In this document: one piece after another, positions 1 to 12,678 of the stretch
How the letters are laid out: every line of letters begins with the position of its first letter
Numbering within the stretch: position 1 is the first letter of the stretch
Program-made: the position numbers and the translations under genes
The notes under the pieces: model-generated
The model's database searches: none
Seen by the model: only the letters and a program-made list of their open reading frames with translations
What the model was told of the DNA's origin: nothing
Source: Vibrio maritimus
Lineage (GTDB): Bacteria; Pseudomonadota; Gammaproteobacteria; Enterobacterales; Vibrionaceae
Assembly: GCA_000755425.1 (NCBI GenBank)
Contig: BBMT01000001.1
Span: 1-64,000, forward strand
Length of the DNA: 64,000 nt
Direction of reading: 5' to 3'

Positions 1-3000
1 CGGCCTGACGTTCAACCCAGATGGCAGCTACACCTTTGACCCAAGTCATGGTTCTTATCAACATTTAGCGCAAGGGTCGACAGAAGTTGTTAGTACAACA
101 GTCATCGTGACAGACAGTGTGGGTGGTACGCACAGCGAACAACTTCAATTTACAGTGACGGGTACGAATGATGCTCCAAAAGTAACAGGGCAATTTACTG
201 GCGCCTTAAAAGAGGATTTCAATGTTGATAACTCCGGTTTAATGCATGTCCACGGCAAAGTGGACGTGGTGGATGTCGACCAAGCTGAGTCTCACACTCT
301 TTCTGAAGTAATTCAGGGTAAGTTTGGTGTATTGGACATTGATTCAAATGGTCATTGGCACTATCAAGTTGATAATTCCTTGCCGGCTATTCAACAGCTT
401 GCTTCAGGGAAAATAATTACCGAGCAAATAACGATTCATACGGCAGACCAAACTCCGCAGTTAATAGAGATTGTTATCGGTGGTACGGCAGATTCAGCGG
501 TTATTTCCGGTGTAGATTCTGGATCGGTTAAAGAAGACTTGAATGTCATCAATGGCAGCATTAAAACCTCGGGCGATTTATCGGTCATCGATAGCGATCT
601 GGGTCAGAGCCATTTCTTGTCACAAGTATTGGTAGGTCAATTTGGCACATTAACAATAGACGCGAATGGTCACTGGCAGTATGAGGCGAATAATCAGCAA
701 ACAGCATTGCAGGAGCTTGCCAAAGGCGCACATCTAAATGAAACCTTCACGGTGTCCTCTGTAGATGGAACAACACATAGTATTGATGTTCAGATTGACG
801 GCACCAACGACTTGCCAGTGATGGCTGGTCAATCGCAGTCTGTGAAAGAAGATGGCGCAGTTTCCATGGCCAAATGGTAGCGACCGATGTTGACCATGAT
901 TTGCTTACCTACACCACTTCCAATCCAATTGACGGCCTGACGCTCAACCCTGATGGCAGCTATACGTTTGACCCAAGCCATTCGTCGTATCAACATTTGG
1001 CAAAAGGTGACACCTTAGTTGTCACCACCATGGTCACAGTAACCGACACGGCTGGTGGCTCGCACCAAGAGCAGCTCAAGCTCACCATCACAGGCACCAA
1101 CGATTTACCCGTGATGGCAGGCCAATCACAATCAGTGAAAGAAGATGGCGCAGTTTTCCATGGCCAAATGACAGCCGCCGATGTTGACCATGATTTGCTA
1201 ACCTACACCACTTCCAATCCAATTGACGGCCTGACGTTCAATACTGATGGCAGCTATACGTTTGACCCAAGCCATCCGTCGTATCAGCATTTGGCAAAAG
1301 GTGACACTCAAGTTGTCACTACCATGGTCACTGTAACCGATACGGCTGGTGGCTCGCATCGAGAAGAGCTCAAGTTCACCATCACAGGCACCAATGATTT
1401 ACCCGTGATGGCTGGCCAATCACAATCAGTGAAAGAAGATGGCGCAGTTTTCCATGGCCAAATGGTAGCCACCGATGTTGACCATGATTTGCTAACCTAC
1501 ACCACTTCCAATCCAATTGACGGCCTGACGTTCAACACTGATGGCAGCTATACGTTTGACCCAAGCCATTCGTCGTATCAGCATTTGGCAAAAGGTGACA
1601 CTCAAGTTGTCACCACCATGGTCACCGTAACCGATACGGCTGGCGGCTCTCATCGAGAGCAGCTCAAGTTCACCATCACAGGCACCAACGATTTACCCGT
1701 GATGGCTGGCCAATCACAATCCGTGAAAGAAGATGGCACAGTGTTCCATGGTCAAATGGTGGCAACCGATATTGATCAAGACCTACTCACTTACACCACT
1801 TCCAATCCAATTGATGGCCTGACATTCAACCCAGATGGCAGTTATACGTTTGACCCAAGCCACGCCTCGTATCAGCATTTGGCGGTTGGCGATACACTAA
1901 CCGTGAAAACCAAGCTCATTGTGACTGATACTGCGGGTGGGCAAGATCAAAAAGAATTGTCTTTTGTTATCGAAGGAACCAATGACAAGCCCTCAGTGAC
2001 GCCAATCACTGCTCAGTTCCATGAAGATCAGTCACAGCATCTTGATGTTAATTTGTTATCCCATGCTCAAGATGTAGATGGTGACGCACTAAACGTGGGG
2101 AGTTTGTTCCAAGTTAAGGTGAATGGGCACATAGAGAGGCTTCCTGATGGCTTTGGCATAGTCAATGGCCATTTGCAGGTTGACCCTTCCAGTTCTACAT
2201 TCCAACATCTCGCGCAAGGCGAGGTTGCGACATTTGAACTGAGTTACAAAGTCACGGATAGTCACGGAGGGTCAACGCCTCAAAGTGTCACAGTAAAAAT
2301 AATAGGCACCGATGATAAAGCACAGCTGGTTTCGAGTTCGATAAATATCGGTGAAGCTGCTGCTGAGCATACCTATCACGGCACTTCTATCAAAGGCTCA
2401 CTTCAGCTGACGGATATCGATACGACCGACAGCCCACAGTTCGTCGATATGATCTATCAATCTAGCTCTCGATTAGGTGCTCTCGCGCTACGTGCAGATG
2501 GACACTACGAGTACTTTCTTCAAGGTAATTATGTTGGTACTGCCAATGCTCAAAAACGGTAGCTGCATTGAAACCTGGTGAGAGTATCACCGAAACCTTC
2601 AATGTGAAGACCGTCGATGGGCAAACAAAACCCGTTACCGTGACCATTCATGGTGAAGAAGATAGCGCTCAGATTGTCCTTAATTACCGCACTGCAGATA
2701 ATCACTTGCACGAAGACTCGATGACGTCTCCGGCCTACCCTACGGAGCTTTTTGCAACTGGTATCGTTAAGGCTATTGACCCCGACCATGATGACGACCA
2801 ATTGAAGCCTCAAACATTAGTATCGACCACGGAGGTCACTTCACTCTCACAGAAACGGGCATGTGGCAGTATCACATTGACAACAGCTTGCCTGCGATTC
2901 AGCAGCTAGGTAAGGGAGAGAGCTTCCAAGAGCAATTTACCGTTGAATCAAAGGATGGGTCTGCACAAAAAGTCATTACCGTAACGGTACACGGCACTAA

Positions 3001-6000
3001 TGATGACCCAGACGTCTCTTCGGCCGTAACATTGCCACCTGGACATGAAGACAAGCCTTATATTATCAGCGGTGCCGCCTTGCTTGCCAATGCATCGGAT
3101 GTTGATGCTAACGATGCAGGTCATCTATCAGTCGCTAGCCTTGCTGCACTCAAGGCTGATGGTTCTTCCGCTGGCACCATTACAGACAATCACAACGGCT
3201 CGTTCACATTTACCCCAGAACTCAACTATAACGGACCAGTGCGTTTTAGCTACGAAGTCCATGATGGTCATGGTGGAAGCGTCGTCACCTCTGCGAGCGC
3301 TGCACTCAAACCGGTGTCAGATAACGCACAAATAAGCTACGCATCGACCGACCATCATTTGGCTGGAGTGACCGAAGACAGAGGCTACATCGATACGCAT
3401 GACAAGCTTCACTTTGAAGGCAAACTCGACATCGTTGATCCTGACCAAGGAGAAGCGATGTTTGATATTAACTATGGTCCGCAAACCTATACCGGCATAG
3501 GCTATGATACCAAGCTTGGCGGTCATATTTTGTTAATGCGAGATGGCCACTATACCTACACGATCCGAGACCTTCAGCCCCAAGTTCAATCATTAAGCCA
3601 AGGTGAAGTGCTGACCGATCAATGCGTGGTTCGAGCGAAAGATGGGACGACGTTTACGATTGAAGTGAATATACACGGCACTAATGATGCTCCAACCCTC
3701 AGCGCACAAACGCAGGCGGTGACAGAGGATGGCAACAGTCTTAATGGCAGATGCAAGGCCGAGATATTGACCACGGTGCAACGCTCACCTATTCGATAGC
3801 TAATACGATCGATGGACTGACATTCAACGCCGATGGTAGCTACTCATTTGACCCTTCTCACGCAAGCTATCAACAGCTCAAAGACGGCGAGCACAAGATC
3901 ATTGATATTCCGGTGACAGTGACCGATGAGCATGGTGCAAGCTCGACGCAAAACTTGACCATCAACGTTCTAGGCACAGGTGATGCCGCAGTCATCGGCG
4001 GTGTGGATACCGGGGATGTATATGAGAATCAAGCTGGGCAGGATAAGTCTCCTGATTATGCACAACCTGGCATTGGGGTTATTGGTCAAGACTCTCTGAC
4101 AACAAGCGGTCAGTTGACGATTGTGGATCCAGATTCTGGCGAAAGCGCGTTTGACCCCAATGGACAGGTGTATTCATACAGCGGTCAATATGGGCACTTA
4201 TTACTTCGTCCAGGAGGGCACTGGGAGTATGCCGTTGCTGCAGGTACTCACGATTGGCACTTAGGCTCCACCAAAACCACAGTCGGCTCAACAATTGATC
4301 AGTTAGGTCAAGGGGAAACGCTCACCGATACGGTTACCGTCCATTCTAAAGATGGAACCACTCACGATATTGTTATCACCATACATGGCGATAATGATGC
4401 TCCTTACATTTCATCAGAAGTTACCTTGCAGTCTGGCAAAGAGGATGTCAGCCAAACCTTTACCAAGGCTGACTTGTTGGCGAATGCTGTTGATGTCGAT
4501 AGCAACGATGCAGGATTGATGGCGGTCGCCAACTTGCTTGCTGACCATGGCTCTATTCGCGATAACCATGACGGTACCTATACTTACACGCCAGAGCTGA
4601 ATTATCACGGCAAAGTGCACTTCAGCTACGACATCAATGATGCGCATGGGGGCTCAACACCGACAGGTGCGTCGCTCGATCTTGCATCCGCCAATGACGC
4701 AAGTGTGCTCGCTGCTGGGCAAGATTCAGGCACGGTGACAGAGGATCATTTGCGATCTGGTACCGCTGGGCAACTTTGGTCTGGTTGGAGCAACTTAGAT
4801 GTCACCGATGTGGATAGTGCTTCAGAGGCAGAAGTCGCCTTTATCGAAGTGAATGGCGTCAAGCATGCAGTACCGGCAGATTTTGGCATGAGTCTGACGG
4901 CAAACCATGGCTACTTTTCTACGACACACAGCACCGATGGTCACAACAAATGGAGCTATACTGCTGACAACACCAGTTCTGAAGTTCAGGAGCTGAAAAC
5001 TGGGCAGCAACTACAAGACACCATGGTGCTCATCACAAGAGATGGTACTCGAATACCAATAACAGCGACCATCCAAGGTCAAGACGATCATGTCATCATT
5101 GACACTCCAGACGCTTTAACAGCGGCTATTGGAACAGCGGTCGAGGATATTAAAACGACCGTTGTTGGGATGCTGCAGGCACACGATCTCGATAAGGGTG
5201 ATCACGTCTCCTTTGAATTAGTAGGCTCTGCGTCATCTCAAGCAGGCAGCTACGGCACCTTTTATGTCGATCGAGCTGGGCATTGGCACTATGACTTGGA
5301 TGCTTCAAAAGTCGACTCATTAAGAAGTGGTGATGGTAAGGCTGAGGCATTCAACATTGTCGCTATTTCTAGTGATGGTTCCCGCGCAACTCAGAAAGTG
5401 GAAATACTTGTTAAGGGTACAGATGATGCGGCAATCATTACTGGCCAAAGCACTGGCTCTGTGACCGAAGATCTTCACGTACAAGGTGATGCGAGACATA
5501 CAGTATTTACTGGGGGGTTCTTAATGTAATCGATCCGGATATCGGTCAACGTGGCTTCCATCATACCTTGAATGCTCACGCGATTACTGATCCATATGGC
5601 GGCAGTCTCTCAATAGACAAAGCTGGAGGCTGGACTTACAGCGTTCCAAACGGCAATTTACAACATTTGGCGCAAGGTGAAACGAAGCACGTTCAATATC
5701 AGGTACAAACACTCGGCGGTGACACCCATGTGATTACCATCGATATCGTGGGTACCAATGATACACCGACTCTTGTGGCGCAAACCCAAACCGTGAATGA
5801 AGATGGTTCACTGCTTAACGGTCAGATGCAAGGCAGTGATATTGACCACGGAGCTACGTTGACCTATTCCATCGCTAATCAGGTGGATGGATTGACGTTT
5901 AATAAGGACGGCAGTTATAGCTTTGATCCTGCCCACGCCTCATATCAGCAGTTAGCTCAAGGTCAAACGCAGACACTTACTATTCCTGTGACAGTGAAAG

Positions 6001-9000
6001 ATGAGTATGGCGCGAGTGAAACTAAGAACCTCGAAATTAACGTTGTGGGTACTAATGATGCCGCGGTGATTGCGGGACAAACGCAGCAATCCGTGACAGA
6101 GGATAATCAGGTTAACAATGGACAATTGATTGCACAGGGGCGTCTGACGAATACAGATATCGATAACCCTGATGATCATTTTATTGCGGAGATTATCAAT
6201 CAAGATATTAATGGCCGGGCTTCTATCGGTGAAGTTATGATGACCGAAGGTGGTCGTTGGGTTTACTTGGTAGACAATAGTAAGATCCAATACCTGGGCG
6301 TAAATAGTCAAATTGTTGAAACCTTTAAGGTACGTTCACAAGATGGAACAGAAAAGCACCTGTCGGTTACCATCCAAGGTAGTAATGATGCTCCATCCCT
6401 TTCTGTGTCCTCACAGACGCCAACACGAGGCGATTTAGTAGGACATGATATTGATGTAGGCGATGGTCTCCAGTATGACGCTATCAGGCCAACTGGGCAT
6501 TATGGGAATTTAAACGTTCACCCGACCAATGGTCATTATGAGTATGTGCCCAATGGACATATTCAAGGCATGCACTACGACCCACAAACCAATACCTATT
6601 CTGGTGAAGATACGTTTGAAGTAAGAGTTGCTGACGGCATGGAGGGCAGACTAGGCAGTATGTCAGTTTCCACACACAGGCGACAGTGAGTGCTCCGTCT
6701 CAAACCGGTGGTCAGCCAACGATCCATACCTTTGTTAATCAAACGCCAGTTGTTTCAAGCACGGCACCTTCGTTGGGACAAGCCGCCATAGTGAGCAATC
6801 ACGTCTCTATTGATTTAAGTGCAGCAAGCGATACAGGGGCGTCTAGCTCAGACCATGTAACCGCTGATAATACGCCTGATATTACAGGCCACACCGATGT
6901 GCCGTTTTCTCATGTAATTATTTATGAGGGGCATCAGAAAGTTGGTAGTGGGTTTTCAGATGTGAACGGTAACTACACGATAACGGTTAGTTCACTCGGC
7001 GATGGCGTACATACATTAACGGCTTCAGCAACAACGTTGTCGAGTAGCCAAGCGTCAACATCCTCTCCTTTATCTCTGAATATTGATACTAGTCTTGCTA
7101 AACCAAGCATTGATTTACAGGCGAGTACGGACTCTGGGGTCTCTGATCATGATGATTTGACGAAACATCACAATCCTATCTTCACGGGACATACTGATGC
7201 CAATGCGCAGATTGAAATTATCGATAGTCATGGCAAAGTCTTGGCACATGGTTCGGCGGATAGTCACGGTGACTACCAACTTACAGTTACTTCAATACCT
7301 GAGGGGCGTCAAAACCTGAGTGTTATCGCGACGGATCTGGCTGGTAACACAAGTCGCTCAGATCTTTCCCTAGAGGTCGATTACACCGCTCCTACTATCA
7401 CCAACGTCAATCTCAGTGATGTCAGTACACATCAGGTATTGTTTGCCGGTAAGGTCAGCCCTGATACACACCAAGTAAATATCGTCGTTAAACAAGGTTC
7501 GCATGTTGTTGAGACGTTGCACGCAGCCTTGGATGGTCATGGCGGCTATAGCGTTCATGCTACCAATCTTCCTGATGGCGATTATACGGCGTTTATACAA
7601 GCGACCGATAATGCAGGAAATCGCACTTCGGTGGGATATACGGGACGATTTGATCGATTTAGTGTCGACACAGTGGCAGCACCGCTTAGTATTGCTCTCA
7701 CACACGACACTGGTGTCACAGGCGATCACATTACTAGCGATGGTTCCTTAACGATTACAGGTCAGGAGCAAAATGCGCTTATCGAGTACTCTATTGATGG
7801 TGGACAGACTTGGCAGTCCAGCTTTACTCCTCAAGCAGGTATTAACCATCTACAGGTTAGACAAACTGATAGTGGCGGCAATGTTTCTGTGAGCACAGAC
7901 CTTTCGTTTACTTTAGACAATCAAGCTTCAGCCCCTCTCGTTGCTTTAACTCAAGATACTGGCGATTCATCATCTGACAGGGTGACTAAGTTAGGAGGGG
8001 TATCCGTTACAGGCACTGAGCCTGGGGCTTCCGTTGAATACTCAATCGATCAAGGTCAACACTGGAATGCTCAGTTTATGCCTGTGGAGGGAATGAACAC
8101 GGTTCAAGTCAGGCAGACCGATATATCAGGAAATGTGTCCCCAGCGACGACATTTAGTTTCCGCCAAGATACCCAAACGGATATTCGAGTGAACTCGGTT
8201 GTAGTGGATTCACATGGCCACGGTATGGAGGTACAAATATACCTCCCCAAAGATGCTGAAGTTACTCACTTAGAGATTACCAGTGATGGCGGTGGTTCCC
8301 CGTTGATTGTTGATTTAAAAGCCGTAAACACGCTTCACCAAGGGGCTAGTTCTAGGCATCCAGATCATCAATATATCCAGTTTAAAGGTATCGACCTTTC
8401 GTCTCTTCCAGAGGGAAATCTGAATATTCACGCTTTCAGTACTGATCTCGCCGGCAACACAGCAACGACGCAAACTCTGGGTAGCTATGCACCACTGGTA
8501 TTAGACCGAACCGCAAGCGCGACAGATGATTCCAATACTGTCGTCGAAGATGTGACCACAAGCATCAGCGGCAATGTGTTGGCCAATGACCCTGATGCCA
8601 ATACCGTGGCCACGACAGGAGATATACAAGGACATTATGGCGTATTCCATCTTAGTTCTGATGGTAGCTACACTTACACCTTGAATAATGCTTTGTCTGC
8701 CGTACAGCAGCTTAACTCTGGATCGACGCCACTGGTTGATACGATCACCTATATTGCTCAAGATACAGCGCACAATCAGGCGAGCGCACATCTAGCAATC
8801 TCGATACAAGGAACCGATGATAACCAAGCCCCTGTCGTCACTGGGCATCATATTACTTCCGACGAAGACACGACAAGGGTGATTAGAACGACTGAGCTTG
8901 GATATCGCGATGGTGATAACGACGAGTTGAACCATATAACCATTACTCAGCTTCCAGCACATGGGCTACTGTTGCTAAATGGTGCAGTGGTAACTGCAAA

Positions 9001-11316
9001 CCAGCAGGTTTCGAAGGCAGACTTAGATGCGGGTCACTTGACGTTTACCCCCATTAACAATCAGCATGGCTCAAATTACGCTCACTTTAACTTTACTGCA
9101 AATGATGGGCATCAAGACTCTGCAACTGCGTCGATCGTCTTTAATGTCAATTCAGTAAACGATACACCAACAGTAGGCTCCACCTTTAAAAGCCTACTCG
9201 AAGACAATCCCTATACTTTTAAACCAGCGGACTTAAAATTCTCTGATGTTGACGGTGACTCGCTGCACCATATTACCATCACTAATGTCGCTCATGGACG
9301 CTTGTCCCTGCACGGTCGAGTAGTCTCCGTTGGAGATGATGTCGCAGCTTCTGATATCAGCTCTTTAGTCTACACCCCAGCACAGAACTACCATAGCTCG
9401 GGTGCTAGTGGGCTAGGGGGCGTTCAATTTACTGCTAATGATGGTCATACCGATTCTAAAGAAGGATCCTTCATTATTAATATTGTTGCCGTGCCCGACC
9501 CTGCAACCTTTAACGGAGATTCGACGGGAGGCGCGCAAGAGGATCTTCATACTCAAGCTAGCGGTGTGTTGAACGCTGTTGACCCAGATGGCACGCAAGG
9601 TTTTATAGCTGTGCAAGGCGGTGTGGGTATTGTTGGTAGTAAAGGGTACGGGCATGCACATATTGATAGTAATGGTCACTGGACGTATAACCTGTACAAC
9701 AATCACCCTGTTGTACAGCAGCTCAAGCAAGGCCAGACGGATACAGAAACCATTACCGTTCAGGCAAAAGATGGCACCACGCATGACATAGTGATCACTG
9801 TCACCGGAACCAATGATATCCCCACGGTTTCAGAAAAAGTACTACCAGGTCAAAGTTTGGGCAAACACGTAGTGACCGAAGATGGCAACTTAACCTCAAC
9901 CGGACAACTGACGACACATGATACCGACGGGGATACGCTCAGTTTGAGTCTCGATCCAAGCCATGGTGCGAGTTATGGTTCGGTACAACTGGATAGTCAT
10001 AGTAATACTTGGACATATCATCTCGACAATGCCAACTCACACGTTAACGCGCTAAATGATGGTGATGTGCTGCATGACACCTTTACTGTGCTGGTGGATG
10101 ATGGGCATGGTGGAAAAACCAGCCAACAGGTTACCATGACCATCAATGGCCATACTGATCCTGTGCCTTACACGCCACCGACAATCAGTGTGTCTGTTGA
10201 TGCTCAGCATGCTCGTCATGTGACCCCAACCATCACTGCCACCACCGTTCGAGATTATGCTCACCGCATTGGGCATTCCGCCACAACGGCAAGTGGTCAT
10301 CATGAGATAAATGGGCATGGCAGCTCAGACATTATTATTGTGCAAGGGCGCTTAAGAGAAGAAGCAGAACTGAAAAGTGGTAATGACATTCTTTATATTG
10401 GCGGCAGTCTGACGGACAAGGAAATAGAGGGGGGAAGTGGATCAGACACGTTAATCCTTGGTGCCTACAATCGCCAAAACGCTCCGCGCTTGCGTGACCA
10501 TGGTGAAAAGCTCAGTGATGGGCATGAAGAGATGGAGATAGAAAGTATCGAAAACATCATTCTAGCGATGGCACTGTGCTAAAAGGGCACCTTCCAGCCA
10601 ACTTTCCTGTTCAAAGCCAAGGCCATTATGAGTGTGATGTAAATATCCACGCACAGCTCTCTTCTCATGATGAGGCTGTTACAGATATCCGAATAACCCA
10701 CTTGCAAAGTCATGTCACCTTGCAAAACGGTGGGCATGCCATTCACGCAAACCCAGATGGGAGTTACACAGTGCCAACAAATGGGCACGTTACGCTAGTC
10801 TCATCTCAGCCGATAAGTGGTAACCACCACTACTTTGCAACAGAAGTGACTACTCATAACTCAGTAACAGGGGTAAGTGCGGTAACGACTGAAGATCTTC
10901 AAGGACACATACATAGTCATATCAATCCGCCACCGCCTCCTCCACCTCCAGTTTTAAATGATGAACCGGCGGACGACAACGCAGCAGCAGACGGGGAGTC
11001 GTTAACGATAATGTCGGTATTGGGAATTGGTGATGCCACTTCGGATAATAGCGAACATCAGCAACATGGTGCCTCCAGCTATCTGGATAAGTTAGGGATT
11101 ACTCAACAAGAGGGGCATCAGCCTTTGGATCCGAGCACATTACCTGATGATATTGATATCGTATTTGATGATGCAGATCAGCACGATGTGACAACCGAAC
11201 ATCACGGTGCTGCCGCACATCAGGATGACCAAACTGGGATTGAGCACTTCCAAGACACTGAGAGTGATCATCACGATTTAGACGATCCATCATTGCCGGA
11301 TGATCCTACTCGCTAA
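1..11316 (+). CDS. Giant VCBS/Ig-like repeat adhesin (T1SS substrate), 5' end outside window, seven apparent 1-base deletions
   Basis: Large secreted surface adhesin, read as one gene. The frame is open from base 2 and about 3,770 codons lie in the window. Most of it is VCBS/cadherin-like repeats with the signatures GTNDxP, DGSYTFDPSH and LTYTTSNPIDGL. Around 6690-8500 there are Ig-like modules (DLAGNTS, TDSGGNVS). Near the C-terminus is one weak RTX-like stretch (GSGSDTLILG), then a proline run and an acidic, His/Asp-rich tail, as in type I secreted adhesins. The frame breaks near 861, 2552, 2802, 3746, 5512, 6665-6676 and 10566; each is repaired by one added base (two bases removed is an alternative at 6665-6676), and VCBS homology continues across each. 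The exporter operon lies convergently downstream. Secretion and adhesion are inferred from family and context. The N-terminal retention module, if present, is outside the window. Confidence 0.88.
800..1974 (+). repeat. Four tandem near-identical 294-bp VCBS repeats within the adhesin
   Basis: The boundary GGCACCAA (or GGAACCAA) recurs at 800, 1093, 1387, 1681 and 1975. This gives periods of 293, 294, 294 and 294 bp, or 98 residues per repeat. The units are nearly identical in DNA, which indicates recent duplication or gene conversion. The first unit is one base short because GCAG is followed by TTTCC at 861 where the sister copies have TTTTCC. Confidence 0.93.
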
Positions 11317-11321
11317 TCTAA

Positions 11322-11350
11322 AAAACGCTTGTTAGACAAGGGCGTTTGTT
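11322..11350. terminator. Hairpin between convergent adhesin and exporter operon
   Basis: AAACGC-TTGT pairs with ACAAGGGCGTTT around a short loop with a two-base bulge. It has A-rich sequence on the left and T-rich sequence on the right, so it could end transcription from both sides. Confidence 0.6.
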
Positions 11351-11384
11351 TAATTAACGATGATTGAGGCCGGAGAAGAGTCAG

Positions 11385-12678
11385 TTAGCGTTCGCCAAAG
11401 GCTCGACTTACATTGGTATAAATTGGCTTCCATAGGTATTGGAATACGGTCTTCTCACCAGTGGTGATGTCGACTTCACCGGTCATACCCGGCAAGATCG
11501 CAAAGCGCTCTGGGTCATCTCTAAAGTAGGGCTTTTCCACTGAGACAGTGACTTCGTAGAAAATATTGCCTTTCTCATCCTTGGTGGTTGTTGGGGAGAT
11601 AGACTCGACTACGCCCCGCAGTGCTCCAAATCGACTGTAATCAAAAGCATCAACCTTGACTCGTGCAGGTTGACCTTCATCTACAAAACCAATATCACGT
11701 GGTGATAGCTTGGCTTTGAAGTCGCTTTGCCACCAATGGGAACGATCTCTACCACTGTGCCTCCTGGTTGAATAACCGCCCCCGCTTTAGTGCTAGGAAT
11801 GCTTTGAACTAGCCCTTGTACAGGAGAGGTCAAAACCGTATTCGACAGTTTAGCTTCTCCTGAGCGAACTCTGGCTTCTAAAGCAGAGAGCTCAGATGCG
11901 GCTTTGGAGCGTTGATCGGCGACTTCTACTTTTGCTTCGGCTAAAAGTTGAGAGATTTTTTCATCATTGGAGTCGGCTTGTTTTAACAGCAGCGCTTTCT
12001 TACCTCGAGTCTCTTCAATCTGCTGTTCAATTGAGGCGACTTTTTGTTGCATCTCAAGCACACGTAAACGTGAGATGTTGCCGCTTTTTTGTCCTCTTTG
12101 GAGTATGGTCAGTTCTTGCTCCGATGCCTGTAATTCACGCTCATAGGCTGGTAAGGCGTTGTCTGTACTTCGCAGCTGTTCAGCAATTTGCTCGGCTTCT
12201 TTTTCCAAAACGATACGCTTTTGATAGTAGAGAGCGACCTGCGCACTTCGCTGCGCTTTTTGTTGAGCGACCAACTCTGGGAACTCTTGTTCATAGTCTG
12301 AGAAGTCCGGGTCTCTTTCATCAATCAGTGAGCTAAGGCGCTCAATAGTTAAGTTGAGTGACGCTTGTTGCGCTCTGAGCTCTTCCAGCGCCGTTGTTTG
12401 GAAGGTAGCATCAAATTCAACCAGTACTTGTCCCTGTTCGACGAGATCCCCTTCTGACACCGAGATTACTTTCAACTTTCCGCCAATATCACTTTGTATG
12501 ATCTGTCTCTCACCTTCAGGAATAACAGTGCCTTGCGCCTTAGCTATTTCATCGACTTTGGTGAAGGCTGACCATGAAATGAAGGCGATCACAGACAGTG
12601 CAATCGCGAGGTAATAACGGATAAGAGTCGACGAGTTTGCTTTGATTCTATCGCCTCAGCGTAATATTCCTTACTCAT
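11385..12678 (-). CDS. HlyD-family membrane fusion protein (type I secretion adaptor), two apparent 1-base deletions
   Basis: Periplasmic adaptor that links an inner-membrane ABC exporter to an outer-membrane TolC-type channel. The reconstructed protein has about 431 residues. It contains an N-terminal membrane segment (YYLAIALSVIAFISW), a lipoyl-like half (SDIGGKLKVISVSEGDLVEQG), a long alpha-helical hairpin, a second lipoyl half (LTSPVQGLVQSIPSTKAGAVIQPG) and a beta-barrel end finishing SRAFGER. Two breaks are repaired by one base each: an A run at 11719-11720, after which FKAKLSPRDIGFVDEGQPARV follows, and a T run at 12641-12643, which restores the start MSKEYYAEAIESK. The ATG at 12678 overlaps the stop of the upstream ABC gene by 8 bp, which supports one operon. 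The partner is most likely the giant adhesin. Confidence 0.88.

Noticed and set aside
800..1974. CRISPR-like or satellite array
   Set aside because: The units are 294 bp, coding, and encode 98-residue VCBS domains.
5952..6311. Minus-strand 119-codon frame inside the adhesin
   Set aside because: It is a shadow of the coding strand with no ribosome site or known domain; the same holds for other long opposite-strand frames over clear genes.
1..11316. Eight separate adhesin genes, or a decayed pseudogene
   Set aside because: Each break is one base in or near a short run and VCBS homology continues in the next frame; one unit is visibly one base shorter than its sisters.
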